A DNA stretch of 64,000 nucleotides, taken from an uncultured Collinsella sp. (lineage in GTDB: Bacteria > Actinomycetota > Coriobacteriia > Coriobacteriales > Coriobacteriaceae). Under the pieces are notes generated by a model. It saw only the letters and a list, made by a program, of their open reading frames with translations, ran no database searches and was not told the DNA's origin. The translations under genes and the position numbers were made by a program. Below, one piece after another: positions 1 through 8,001 of the stretch. How positions within the stretch are numbered: the stretch's first letter is position 1; each line of letters starts with the position of its first letter. The stretch spans positions 22,538 through 86,537 of the forward strand of contig UQHW01000007.1 of NCBI GenBank assembly GCA_900540935.1. Reading direction: 5' to 3'.

Positions 1-2
1 TT

Positions 3-695
3 GTCTGCGCGCTCGATGCGACCGAGGCTAATGTTCGCCGCGCACAAGAAGCCGGCGCCAACGTGCTGCTGACGCATCATCCTATATACATCAAGGCACC
101 CGAGGCCTTTTGTCCGGCGGATGCCACGCGCCCCCAATGCAGCGCGGCGCTCTACGAGGCAGCGCGTTGCGGTGTGAGCATCATTTCGCTCCATACCAAT
201 CTGGACCGCTCACACGAGGCGCGCACCTGCCTGAGCGAGCTGCTGGACGCTGAGCCCATGAGCTCGCTGGAACATGTGGACGAGCCTGAACTCACCGGCC
301 TGGGTGCACTCGCGACCCTCGACGACCCCTGCAGCCTGCGTGACCTCGCCGCCCGTGCCGCAACGACATTTGGCAGCGACCCTCGTGTGTGGGGCGAAGC
401 CGATCGCCCGTGCCGCACCGTCGCCATTTTGGGCGGCTCCCTGGGCGACTTTGGAGAGCTCGCCATCGCCGCGGGCGCGGACGTTGTCGTGACGGGCGAA
501 GCGGGCTACCACGTGGCGCAAGACCTTGCCTTGCGCGGGCTGCCGACGATCTTGCTCGGCCACGACCGCTCCGAGGAGCCGTTCGTTGATATATTGATGA
601 ACTCTGCAGTTGACGCCGGGGTCGACCCCCGTCATGCGATTAAAATACTGAACCCTTGCCAATGGTGGACTGTGACAAAAGGAGAGAACTTATGA
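3..695 (+). CDS. Nif3-like dinuclear metal centre protein (5' end missing)
   Basis: The reading frame is already open at the left edge, so the N-terminus lies outside the window; 230 residues remain. Near the start is the metal-binding LLTHHPIY motif. The C-terminal part carries the second metal-binding segment, VVTGEAGYH followed by GHDRSEE, typical of the Nif3/YbgI/YqfO family (GTP cyclohydrolase 1 type 2 / NIF3). Members form toroidal hexamers with two metals per subunit; their physiological role is not settled. The stop TGA overlaps the ATG of the next gene (ATGA), so the pair is translationally coupled. Nif3 followed by a COG1579 zinc-ribbon protein is a recurrent actinobacterial arrangement. 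The family call is secure; the function is not. Confidence 0.9.
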   Translation, partial: VCALDATEANVRRAQEAGANVLLTHHPIYIKAPEAFCPADATRPQCSAALYEAARCGVSIISLHTNLDRSHEARTCLSELLDAEPMSSLEHVDEPELTGLGALATLDDPCSLRDLAARAATTFGSDPRVWGEADRPCRTVAILGGSLGDFGELAIAAGADVVVTGEAGYHVAQDLALRGLPTILLGHDRSEEPFVDILMNSAVDAGVDPRHAIKILNPCQWWTVTKGENL

Positions 696-1411
696 GCGCC
701 GGCGCTACGCTACTCAAGCTGCAACAGATCGATTTGGAGCTCGCCCGCAACAAGAGCGAACTTGCCAATATGCCGGAGCTCAAGGAGCTCGCTTCCAAGC
801 GCAAGACCTATGTGAAGCTCAAGTCTGAGATGACCAAGCTCTACGCCCAGCGCAAGGATCTGGACATTGAGCTCGACGATCTCAACACCACCGAGATTCA
901 GACCAACAACGCCATCGAGGCTGCCAAGAAGCGCCATGTCGACGGCTCCGACTACCGCGAGGTTCAGGACCTGGAGAATGAACTCGCCACCCTGGCCAAG
1001 CGTCTGGACAAGATTGAGCACACCCGCAAGGACGTCGTTGTCGCCCATAAGGAGGCGCTCGACCGCGAGGCCCGCGCGCAGGCAATCATCTCCAAGTTCG
1101 AGGAGGGCGTGAAGGCCGATACCAAGGCTGCCCGCGCCAAGGCTGCCGACCTGCAGGCTCAGATTGACGCCGCCACTAAGGAGCGCACCGCGCTTGCCGC
1201 CACGCTGCCGGCCGACGTGCTCACCGACTACGAGCGTCTACTCAAGCAGTTCCGCGGCCTGGCCGTCGAGACCATCCAGGGCAACATCCCCACGGTCTGC
1301 CACACCGCGCTGCAGGCATCGTCCATGAGCGACCTCAACCACGATGGTAGCGAGATTACGCACTGCCCGTACTGCCACCGCCTCCTGGTGCTCCCGAGCA
1401 AGGAAGCCTAG
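692..1411 (+). CDS. COG1579-type coiled-coil zinc-ribbon protein
   Basis: 239 residues. I chose the ATG at 692 because AAAGGAGAG lies just upstream (677-685) and the codon overlaps the Nif3 stop. Residues about 5-170 are a long charged coiled coil (LQQIDLELARNKSEL, repeated E/K/A heptads). The C-terminus is a zinc-ribbon hairpin. Relatives usually have two CxxC pairs. Here the second is intact (HCPYCH), but the first reads PTVCH, so its leading Cys is Pro and only three ligand cysteines remain. Proteins of this family have been connected to nucleic-acid or ribosome-associated roles; nothing here fixes the substrate. It forms an operon with the Nif3 gene and probably coaBC, which starts 3 bp after the stop. 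Confidence 0.85.
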   Translation: MSAGATLLKLQQIDLELARNKSELANMPELKELASKRKTYVKLKSEMTKLYAQRKDLDIELDDLNTTEIQTNNAIEAAKKRHVDGSDYREVQDLENELATLAKRLDKIEHTRKDVVVAHKEALDREARAQAIISKFEEGVKADTKAARAKAADLQAQIDAATKERTALAATLPADVLTDYERLLKQFRGLAVETIQGNIPTVCHTALQASSMSDLNHDGSEITHCPYCHRLLVLPSKEA

Positions 1412-1413
1412 CG

Positions 1414-2628
1414 ATGACGCCGGCATCCAACAATTCAATGCAACTTGAGGGAAAAACGATCCTGCTGGGCATTACCGGCGGGATCGCCGCCTATAAGTCG
1501 TGCAACATCGTGCGCCTGTTGCAAAAGCGTGGCGCGCGCGTCAAGGTCGCTATGAGCGAGCATGCCACCGAGTTTGTGGGCCCGCTCACCTTTCGTGCGC
1601 TCACCAACGAGCCCGTTGCCGTGGGCCTATTCGACGACCCCTCCGACCCCATCCACCACATTTCGCTGGCGCAGGAGCCCGATCTGGTGGTCGTGGCGCC
1701 CGCGACGGCCAATATCATCGCCAAGATGGCCAACGGCATCGCCGACGACCTCATCTCCACCACGCTGCTGGCAACGCCACGACCCATTGTGATCGCGCCG
1801 GCCATGAACAATGGCATGTGGAAAGCGCCGGCGACGCAGGCCAACATGGCCACGCTGCGCGACCGTCGCGTCCATGTGGTGGGGCCCGGCAGCGGCTACC
1901 TTGCCTGCGGCGACGTGGACACGGGACGCATGAGCGAGCCCGAGGACATCGTCGAGGCCGTCTGCCAGGTGCTCAACTCCGCACCTCAGGATCTTGCGGG
2001 CAAGCGCATCGTGATCACCGCCGGCCCCACGCACGAGCCGATCGACCCCGTGCGCTTTATTGGCAACCGGTCGTCGGGCAAGATGGGCATCGCTCTGGCG
2101 GGGGAGGCCGCTCGCCGCGGTGCTGCGGTCACGCTTGTGCTGGGGCCGACATCGCTCGATGTTCCTCGCGGTGTGGAGTGCTTGCGCGTACAGACCGCCG
2201 CAGAGATGTTGCAGGCGGCAGTGGGCGCCTTTCAGACGGCCGATGCGGCCATTTGCGCGGCGGCCGTCGCCGACTACACCCCCGCATCCCCTGCCGACCA
2301 TAAGCTCAAAAAGGCCAACGAACGCCTGGATCGCATCGAACTAGTCGAGACGGTCGATATCTTGGCCGAGCTTTCGCGCCAAAAGGGAGAGCGGTGCGTG
2401 ATCGGCTTTGCGGCCGAGACCGATAACGTCGTGGAGTACGCGCAGCGAAAGCTCGCCCGCAAGGGTTGCGATGCCATTATCGCTAACGATGTCTCGCGCG
2501 CCGATTCGGGCTTTGGAACCGATACCAACAAGGCCTGGATCGTGAGTACAGCGGGCACGCAAGAACTTCCCGTGCTAACAAAACCCCAGCTCGCAGATAC
2601 AATTTTGGACTTGCTTCAAAATTTGTAA
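1414..2628 (+). CDS. coaBC: Bifunctional phosphopantothenoylcysteine decarboxylase / phosphopantothenate-cysteine ligase
   Basis: 404 residues catalysing two successive steps of coenzyme A synthesis: ligation of cysteine to 4'-phosphopantothenate (CoaB, C-terminal half) and FMN-dependent decarboxylation (CoaC, N-terminal half). CoaC signatures are GITGGIAAYK, the PAMNNGMW motif and the SGYLACGDVDTGRM loop with its active-site cysteine. CoaB signatures are ITAGPTHEPIDPVRF, NRSSGKMG and the lysine-rich HKLKKAN. Length is normal. ATG 1414 is preceded by AAGGA; an alternative ATG at 1438 would remove eight non-conserved residues. The gene follows the zinc-ribbon gene with almost no gap. Confidence 0.96.
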   Translation: MTPASNNSMQLEGKTILLGITGGIAAYKSCNIVRLLQKRGARVKVAMSEHATEFVGPLTFRALTNEPVAVGLFDDPSDPIHHISLAQEPDLVVVAPATANIIAKMANGIADDLISTTLLATPRPIVIAPAMNNGMWKAPATQANMATLRDRRVHVVGPGSGYLACGDVDTGRMSEPEDIVEAVCQVLNSAPQDLAGKRIVITAGPTHEPIDPVRFIGNRSSGKMGIALAGEAARRGAAVTLVLGPTSLDVPRGVECLRVQTAAEMLQAAVGAFQTADAAICAAAVADYTPASPADHKLKKANERLDRIELVETVDILAELSRQKGERCVIGFAAETDNVVEYAQRKLARKGCDAIIANDVSRADSGFGTDTNKAWIVSTAGTQELPVLTKPQLADTILDLLQNL

Positions 2629-2636
2629 AAAAGTTC

Positions 2637-2669
2637 TTGCACAAGGACAAAGTTTCGGGTTAATATACT
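2637..2669 (+). promoter_or_regulatory. Promoter of tRNA-Pro
   Basis: TTGCAC (2637-2642) and TAATAT (2661-2666, followed by ACT) are separated by 18 bp and lie about 40 bp upstream of the tRNA, in a locally AT-rich stretch directly after the coaBC stop. Confidence 0.6.
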
Positions 2670-2708
2670 CCCTGTTGCGAGCGAGAGCAGAGCAACAAAG
2701 AAAAGCTT

Positions 2709-2785
<77 letters not shown>

Positions 2786-2794
2786 GAAGTTTGC

Positions 2795-2825
2795 AGGTCA
2801 GGCACTTAGTGCCTGACCTTTTTTG
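2795..2825 (+). terminator. Rho-independent terminator of tRNA-Pro
   Basis: A perfect 11-bp stem, AGGTCAGGCAC / GTGCCTGACCT, with a TTA loop is followed directly by TTTTTT. Confidence 0.92.
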
Positions 2826-2893
2826 TTTTAATCACCATGATTATTTTGCTTAAAGTAACAACGTTCCCGATCGATGTAATCACCGAATCAAAA

Positions 2894-2952
2894 CGTGTAC
2901 ATTAGCCACCAAAATCGACATTTTTCGACATGTTTGGAGGCTGATGTACACG
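2894..2952. repeat. 59-bp imperfect palindrome
   Basis: Two 20-nt arms (2894-2913 and 2933-2952) pair with only two mismatches. The 19-nt loop contains TCGACAT twice. No T-run follows on either strand, so it does not look like a terminator. It sits in the 253-bp gap between the tRNA terminator and the phosphatidyltransferase gene; apart from a possible promoter at 3015-3043 I see nothing else in that gap. Confidence 0.75.
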
Positions 2953-3014
2953 AATGCGAAATCCCCCGCCGCCTAAAAGCACCTTCCACATGTCTGGACT
3001 CTCTATGGCTGCGC

Positions 3015-3043
3015 TGGATAGACATCGCCGGAACGGGTATAGT
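3015..3043 (+). promoter_or_regulatory. Possible promoter of the phosphatidyltransferase operon
   Basis: TGGATA (3015-3020) and TATAGT (3038-3043) with 17-bp spacing, 36 bp before the GTG start. The -35 element is weak (4 of 6 consensus bases). Confidence 0.4.
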
Positions 3044-3078
3044 ATCGAAAGTTTTGTCGTTACCAGCGGGGGAGTCCT

Positions 3079-3783
3079 GTGGGCATCAAAAAGAAGATCA
3101 AAAAGGAGCTTATCGGCACTTCCGATTACCCGTCGAATAAGATCTTTACGATCTCCAATTTCATCACCTTTACGCGCCTGATCCTCACCCTGGTATTTCT
3201 GTACCTGTTTGTGACGGATAACAACCGCGTCATCGCCATCGTTATCTACGCCGTTGCCGCCTCCACCGACTGGATGGACGGTCAGATCGCCCGCATGACT
3301 AAGACGGTCTCGTGGCTCGGGAAGGTCATGGATCCCATTTGTGACCGTGCGCTGCTGTTCACCGGCGTGCTGGGACTGGTGGTTCGCGGAGAGCTGCCCA
3401 TCTGGGTCTGCGTGCTCATTATTGGCCGCGACATCTATCTGGGCATCGGCACGCTTATCGTGCGCCATTATCACCGTCGCCCCATCGATGTCGTCTTCCC
3501 CGGAAAGATTGCCACAGCGCTGCTCATGACCGGCTTCTCGCTCATGCTACTCGGGTTCCCCGTTATTGACGGCCTGCATCTTTTGCCTTCAGCCCTTACG
3601 GCCTTCCCAGGCCTCAACGGAAGCTCGGTGCCCCTCGGCATCTTCTTTGTGTACGGCGGCGTGATCTTCTCCATGCTCACGGCTGTCATCTACTCCATTA
3701 AGGGCGGAGCGGCCATTAAACAGGCTCTCATGCATCCCGAAGACGAGGACATCGACTTTCTGAACCCTGAAATCGAAGACTGA
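3079..3783 (+). CDS. CDP-alcohol phosphatidyltransferase (PgsA/cardiolipin-synthase-like)
   Basis: 234-residue integral membrane enzyme that transfers a phosphatidyl group from CDP-diacylglycerol to an alcohol. The family active site D-x2-DG-x2-AR-x8-G-x3-D-x3-D is complete (DWMDGQIAR, then G and MDPICDR). Several hydrophobic helices follow. The GTG start at 3079 has GGGGGAG upstream. The window holds a second member at 23990-24628 in the canonical pgsA-cinA-recA position, so this copy may make a different lipid (cardiolipin or a phosphatidylinositol-type product). The order phosphatidyltransferase / FHA / MerR recalls the mycobacterial pgsA2 ... garA-ftsR region. The acceptor alcohol cannot be read from the sequence. 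Confidence 0.88.
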   Translation: MGIKKKIKKELIGTSDYPSNKIFTISNFITFTRLILTLVFLYLFVTDNNRVIAIVIYAVAASTDWMDGQIARMTKTVSWLGKVMDPICDRALLFTGVLGLVVRGELPIWVCVLIIGRDIYLGIGTLIVRHYHRRPIDVVFPGKIATALLMTGFSLMLLGFPVIDGLHLLPSALTAFPGLNGSSVPLGIFFVYGGVIFSMLTAVIYSIKGGAAIKQALMHPEDEDIDFLNPEIED

Positions 3784-3849
3784 TTCGTTGGGGTATGATT
3801 ACGTACGGTTCATTATTTGCGGCACGTCCGCGATAAGTTAGGGGTTGTC

Positions 3850-4284
3850 ATGGACAACATGGTTAACAATATGCCTCAGAATGATAAGACTGCTGACGCT
3901 ACCTGCGTATTCCGCGTGCCTTCAGGCGACGTCACCGTTCCCGACCTCATGGCCAACGTGCGCATCACCGCCCCCGTTCTGTCCATCGTCAAGGGTCCGC
4001 AGACTGGTGCCGCTTTTGAGCTCGAGGACGACGTGACCACCATCGGCCGCGATCCTGCAAACGGCATCTTCCTCAATGACATGACCGTTTCGCGCAGCCA
4101 CGCGCGCATTATTCGCGAGGGCCTCGGCGCTCGCATCGAGGACTTGGGCTCGCTCAATGGCACCTGGGTCGACGGTGCCATCGTCAATGCAGCCCCGCTG
4201 CACGACGGTTCTTCCGTCCAGATCGGTACGTTTACGCTCATCTACCACGAGAGCACGCCGGAGCGCATCGAAACCGGTGAGTAG
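3850..4284 (+). CDS. FHA-domain protein, GarA-like
   Basis: 144 residues. The start ATG at 3850 has TTAGGGG upstream; a start further 5' would add a non-conserved leader. The N-terminal tail (1-40) contains ATCVFR, with Thr18 at the place of the phosphorylated threonine in the mycobacterial GarA TTSVFR motif. The FHA domain (about 43-135) has all phosphothreonine-contacting residues: GRD (66-68), S81-x2-H84 (VSRSHA) and N103 in SLNGTWVDG. In mycobacteria GarA is switched by Ser/Thr kinases and controls 2-oxoglutarate metabolism. Whether this protein does the same is inference; no kinase gene lies in the window. The MerR gene starts 3 bp after the stop, as garA and ftsR are linked in mycobacteria. 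Confidence 0.88.
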   Translation: MDNMVNNMPQNDKTADATCVFRVPSGDVTVPDLMANVRITAPVLSIVKGPQTGAAFELEDDVTTIGRDPANGIFLNDMTVSRSHARIIREGLGARIEDLGSLNGTWVDGAIVNAAPLHDGSSVQIGTFTLIYHESTPERIETGE

Positions 4285-4287
4285 GGC

Positions 4288-5166
4288 ATGGCCGAACGCA
4301 ACTATCTGAGTATCGGCCAAGTCGTCAACCTACTTCGAGGCGCATACCCCGATCTTTCGAACTCAAAAATTAGATTTCTAGAGGATGAGGGGCTCATTAC
4401 CCCTCATCGTACGCCTAAGGGATACCGTCAGTACTCCAAAGAGGACGTTGATCGCCTGGAGGTCATCCTGCACTTGCAGAAGACCCGCTACATGCCGCTC
4501 AACGTGATTAAGCAGCGCTTGGAAAACGCCACGGACCTGTCAACGCTCGCCTACGAGGTGGGCTTGCTGTCCGATGTTCCGCTCAAGACGGAGCCCAAGG
4601 AGACTAAGCAAAAGCTGCATCCCATCGAGACCATTCCCGATATGCTGGGCGTCGAGATTTCGTTTATCCGCTCGCTCGCCGAAAACGACCTCATTCGCAT
4701 CATCAAAAGCCCGCAGAACCGCGAGCTCGTCGATGGTCGCGATTTTCCGATCATCCGTTACTGCTCCGAGCTGTCGCGCTTCCATATCGAGCCACGCAAC
4801 CTGCGTCAGTACGTATCTTCCGCTAACCGCGAGTCCTCGATGTTTGAGCAGGTGCTCGTGAGCATGCTCGGAATGGATACCTCCGATGACGAGCGCGACG
4901 CCAAGCTCGAGCGTGCGTTTAAGAAGCTTCACGACCTGACGGAGGGCGTGCACACTGCGCTGCTCAAGAACCGCGTTTTTGAGTCGCTCAACGCCGTGGT
5001 CGAGGACGCCGACATCGATGCACTCGATGAGGAAATCACGCGTTCCGAGTCCAACAAGGCCAAAAACGAAGAGCCAGCCGCGCCGGTTTCGCACGAGGAT
5101 TCTCTCGTAAAGCCGCTCAAAGTCGTCGCCCCTTCGCAATCCGGCGCCGCCACCGCGGGCAAATAA
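4288..5166 (+). CDS. MerR-family regulator, FtsR-like
   Basis: 292 residues. The N-terminal winged helix of MerR type is clear: YLSIGQVVNLL, then KIRFLEDEGLITPHRTPKGYRQYSKEDVDRL. After a linker the middle of the protein (about 115-190) looks like a second winged-helix-like segment (ETIPDMLGVEISFIRSLAENDLI), followed by an alpha-helical C-terminal part and a charged tail. No metal-binding cysteines are present, so it is not a metal sensor. Position directly after the FHA gene and length match the actinobacterial FtsR group (Rv1828), which regulates division genes. Targets here are unknown. Confidence 0.82.
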   Translation: MAERNYLSIGQVVNLLRGAYPDLSNSKIRFLEDEGLITPHRTPKGYRQYSKEDVDRLEVILHLQKTRYMPLNVIKQRLENATDLSTLAYEVGLLSDVPLKTEPKETKQKLHPIETIPDMLGVEISFIRSLAENDLIRIIKSPQNRELVDGRDFPIIRYCSELSRFHIEPRNLRQYVSSANRESSMFEQVLVSMLGMDTSDDERDAKLERAFKKLHDLTEGVHTALLKNRVFESLNAVVEDADIDALDEEITRSESNKAKNEEPAAPVSHEDSLVKPLKVVAPSQSGAATAGK

Positions 5167-5206
5167 ACGCTGCTGAAATTTCGGCAACCCATTGAAAGGT
5201 CATGCA

Positions 5207-5737
5207 ATGTACGACTTCGAATCTCAAATCGTCGACATCCCCGACTATCCCGAGCCCGGAGTCATCTTTAAAGACATCACGCCGCTCTTTGGCAATCCCG
5301 AGGCGCTCAAAGCCATGACCGATGCCCTCGCCGAGCACTTTGCCGGCATGGGAATCACCAAGGTCGTGGGTCCCGAGGCTCGCGGCTTTATGGTTGGCGT
5401 ACCGGTGGCTGTAGCCCTTGGCGCCGGCTTTGTTCCCGCACGTAAACCTGGCAAGCTACCGCGCGAGACCGTAAGTCAGAGCTACGAGCTCGAGTACGGC
5501 ACCGATTCAATTGAAATCCATGCCGACGCTATCAGCTCTAAAGATACCGTGTTGATTCTGGACGACTTGGTCGCGACGGGCGGAACCGTCGAGGCAACAG
5601 GTAAACTGGTGCGAGATATGGGCGCAAAGCTTGTTGGTTACGGTTGTATCCTTGAGCTTGCGTTTCTCAACCCGCGCGAGAAGCTCACACCGTCTAATGA
5701 CGATGTGGAGCTCTTTAGCCTGGTGACGGTGGACTAG
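5207..5737 (+). CDS. apt: Adenine phosphoribosyltransferase
   Basis: 176 residues. Converts adenine and PRPP to AMP (purine salvage, cytosol). The PRPP-binding loop VLILDDLVATGGT is intact and the N-terminal region IPDYPEPGVIFKDITPL is the usual APRT signature. The ATG at 5207 is preceded by GAAAGG with proper spacing; the TTG at 5192 is less likely. Length is that of bacterial APRTs. Confidence 0.95.
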   Translation: MYDFESQIVDIPDYPEPGVIFKDITPLFGNPEALKAMTDALAEHFAGMGITKVVGPEARGFMVGVPVAVALGAGFVPARKPGKLPRETVSQSYELEYGTDSIEIHADAISSKDTVLILDDLVATGGTVEATGKLVRDMGAKLVGYGCILELAFLNPREKLTPSNDDVELFSLVTVD

Positions 5738-5769
5738 CCGTTACCCTTAGTTACTGGAAAGGAAGCTAC

Positions 5770-6897
5770 ATGCGCACAGCAAACACGCACAAAAACATGG
5801 CACGCTGCGCTGCTACGGCAACCCTCGCTTGTGTTTTGGGCTTGGGCCTCGCGGCTCCTGCCTACGCCGATACCGCATCCGACCTTGCCTGCGCTCGTAC
5901 GAAGCTCGAGCAGATCGGTACCCAAACTCAGCAGATTTACGATGAGCTCGCCACGCAGACACAGGCGCTCGATCAGACTGCCGGCGAGATCACGCAAAAG
6001 CAGCAGGAGATCGCCGATGGTCAGGCTAAGCTCTCGACCTATGTCGCCGGCGAGTATAAGACCGGCGGCCTGAGCTTGCTTCAGGTTCTGACGGGTGTCG
6101 ATGACCTGAGCGATATGCTCAACCGTCTGTTCTACTACGGCAAAGTTTCCGATAAGCAAGCTCAGACCATTCAAGAGGTCAAGGAGCTTAAGCAGCAGCT
6201 CACCGATAAGCAGTCCGAGCAGGAAAAGAACGTCGCCGCCACGCAAAAGAAGGTCGACGAGCTTAACGCCCAGCAGGCTGAAGCCCAGAACGTCGTAAAC
6301 TCCCTGGATTCGCAGCTGCAGGCCGAGCTTGCCTCCGAGGCCGAGGCCAACGCCGCGCTGCAGGCCGGCATCAACGCCAGCACCGCCGAGAAGGCCACGG
6401 TGAGCAACGAGACTGCCGGTACGACCGAGAACACCAACAACGGTGGCCAGACCAGCAATAACAACAACCAGGGCGGCAACACTCCGGCTCCTACGCCGGC
6501 ACCTGCTCCGACGCCGCAGCCCTCCACGCCTGCTCCGGCTCCGACGCCTTCTGCTCCGAGCCAGTCCGTCGATGGCGGTTCTGTTGTCTCGCGTGCATAC
6601 AGCAAGCTTGGTTGCGCCTATTCCTGGGGCGGAATTGGCCCGAACAGCTTCGACTGCTCTGGTTTTGTAAGCTATTGCCTTACTGGTCGCTATTGCCGCC
6701 TGGGCACCACGGGCACCTTTATGGGCTGGACGCGTGTGTCCGATCCGCAGCCCGGTGACGTTGTAGTCAACTCGTACCACACCGGCATTTACATCGGTGG
6801 TGGTCAGATGATTCATGCGTCCGACTACAACACGGGTGTTATCATCAGCTCCGTTGCCGCCGGCATGAACAACAACTACATTTTCGTGCGCTACTAA
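5770..6897 (+). CDS. Secreted NlpC/P60 peptidoglycan endopeptidase
   Basis: 375 residues. The N-terminus is a signal peptide (ACVLGLGLAAPAYA, cleavage near residue 34). Residues about 40-215 form a coiled coil rich in Q/E/A, of the kind found in PcsB/RipA-type hydrolases. A Asn/Gly- then Pro/Ala-rich linker (about 218-270) follows. The C-terminal NlpC/P60 domain has catalytic Cys in FDCSGF, His in SYHTGIYIG and a further His in MIHAS. It would cleave stem peptides in the wall during division or separation. ATG 5770 has GGAAAGGAAG upstream. A hairpin at 6921 probably ends the transcript. Confidence 0.93.
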   Translation: MRTANTHKNMARCAATATLACVLGLGLAAPAYADTASDLACARTKLEQIGTQTQQIYDELATQTQALDQTAGEITQKQQEIADGQAKLSTYVAGEYKTGGLSLLQVLTGVDDLSDMLNRLFYYGKVSDKQAQTIQEVKELKQQLTDKQSEQEKNVAATQKKVDELNAQQAEAQNVVNSLDSQLQAELASEAEANAALQAGINASTAEKATVSNETAGTTENTNNGGQTSNNNNQGGNTPAPTPAPAPTPQPSTPAPAPTPSAPSQSVDGGSVVSRAYSKLGCAYSWGGIGPNSFDCSGFVSYCLTGRYCRLGTTGTFMGWTRVSDPQPGDVVVNSYHTGIYIGGGQMIHASDYNTGVIISSVAAGMNNNYIFVRY

Positions 6898-6920
6898 GTA
6901 TTCAGATAAAGCAAACGGAT

Positions 6921-6960
6921 ATGGACCTCGTGGCTTTGAGTCATGGGGTCCATTCTTTTG
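6921..6960 (+). terminator. Probable terminator after the NlpC/P60 gene
   Basis: ATGGACC (6921-6927) pairs with GGTCCAT (6947-6953) and is followed by TCTTTTG. The stem is short and the loop long, so strength is uncertain. Confidence 0.5.
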
Positions 6961-6973
6961 CCTTTCGTGCAGT

Positions 6974-7004
6974 CCGCTATCTAGTTTTGAATACTAGATA
7001 GCGG
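6974..7004. promoter_or_regulatory. Inverted-repeat operator upstream of degV
   Basis: A perfect 12-bp inverted repeat, CCGCTATCTAGT and ACTAGATAGCGG, around the spacer TTTGAAT. No T-run follows, so it is not a terminator. The central 23 bp recurs with 20 of 23 identities at 8652-8674, in front of the DUF1836 regulator gene. A -10 box TATAAT lies at 7027-7032 without a recognisable -35, so the site may recruit an activator. It is most simply read as a DUF1836 binding site. Confidence 0.75.
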
Positions 7005-7061
7005 CCCAATCGGTCTGCAAGATGGCTATAATTGAATGGGAACGATTAGAAAGGACCCTCT

Positions 7062-7928
7062 ATGAGCTGGGCACTTATCTCCGATTCAAGCTGCAACCTT
7101 CGCGATTGGCAACCGACCGCGCCCCATACCATCTTTGCATTTGCGCCCCTCAAAATTCGAGTGGGGGAGCGTGAATTCGTCGATGACCTTTCGCTCGATG
7201 TTCATGAGCTCAACTGCGCTGTTCAGGCGGAGACGAACGCTTCTTCGAGCGCTTGTCCCAGCGTAGGGGAGTGGGCCAAGCTCTTCAAATTGGCAGACAA
7301 GACCATCTGCATGCCGATCTCTGAGGGCGTGTCGGGCAGCTACAACGCGGCAGCCACGGCTCGCGATATGGTTCTTGCCGAGGAGCCCGACCGACAGATT
7401 CATCTAGTCAATTCACGCGCAGCTGGCGGCAAAATGGACCTCATTTTCTTGCTGTTCGACCGCTATCTTGCAAGCAATCCGGATGTCTCATTCGAGGAAG
7501 CTTGCGCATACTTCGATAGCCTTGAGCAGAACAGCAAAATCCTCTTCAGCTTGTGCAATTACGAAAACCTCGCCAAAGCCGGACGTATCCCTAAGGCAGC
7601 CGGCGTTATTGCCAACAAGCTCAATATCCGCATTTTGGGCACGGCGAGCGAGGCCGGTAAAATCGAACTCGTCGGGCACACGCGTGGCGAAAAGAAGATG
7701 CTCAACAAGATCATCGATACCATGGAAGCCGAGGGTTTTGCCGGCGGCGAGGTCGTCATCGATCACGTTGAGAACGAAGCTGGAGCCCAGGCGCTTACTG
7801 ACCGCATAGTCGAGCATTGGCCCGGCTCCAAAACCATCATCATGCCCTGTAACGGGCTAGATTCATACTATGCCGAAATGCATGGGCTCATTATCGGCTA
7901 CGGCATGGGCGTGGCTTCGGGCAAATAA
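7062..7928 (+). CDS. DegV-family fatty-acid-binding protein
   Basis: 288 residues. DegV proteins bind a fatty acid between two domains; in some Firmicutes the FakB members present it to the kinase FakA for phospholipid synthesis. Family marks are the N-terminal SDSSCNL, the central ISEGVSGSYNAA and the C-terminal GYGMGVASG. No FakA gene is visible here. The ATG has AAAGGACCC upstream. The gene stands alone, with the palindromic operator before it and a strong terminator after it. Confidence 0.88.
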   Translation: MSWALISDSSCNLRDWQPTAPHTIFAFAPLKIRVGEREFVDDLSLDVHELNCAVQAETNASSSACPSVGEWAKLFKLADKTICMPISEGVSGSYNAAATARDMVLAEEPDRQIHLVNSRAAGGKMDLIFLLFDRYLASNPDVSFEEACAYFDSLEQNSKILFSLCNYENLAKAGRIPKAAGVIANKLNIRILGTASEAGKIELVGHTRGEKKMLNKIIDTMEAEGFAGGEVVIDHVENEAGAQALTDRIVEHWPGSKTIIMPCNGLDSYYAEMHGLIIGYGMGVASGK

Positions 7929-7947
7929 AGTCCAATCAAGCAAAAAT

Positions 7948-7993
7948 ACGGGCGGTACAAAGCGACAGATGGCTCTTTGTACCGCCCGTTTTA
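7948..7993. terminator. Bidirectional terminator between degV and the DUF1836 gene
   Basis: A 15-bp perfect stem, ACGGGCGGTACAAAG (7948-7962) and CTTTGTACCGCCCGT (7975-7989), is followed by TTTAT on the plus strand and preceded by CAAAAAT, which gives a T-rich tail on the minus strand. Confidence 0.88.
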
Positions 7994-8001
7994 TACGTCG
8001 G

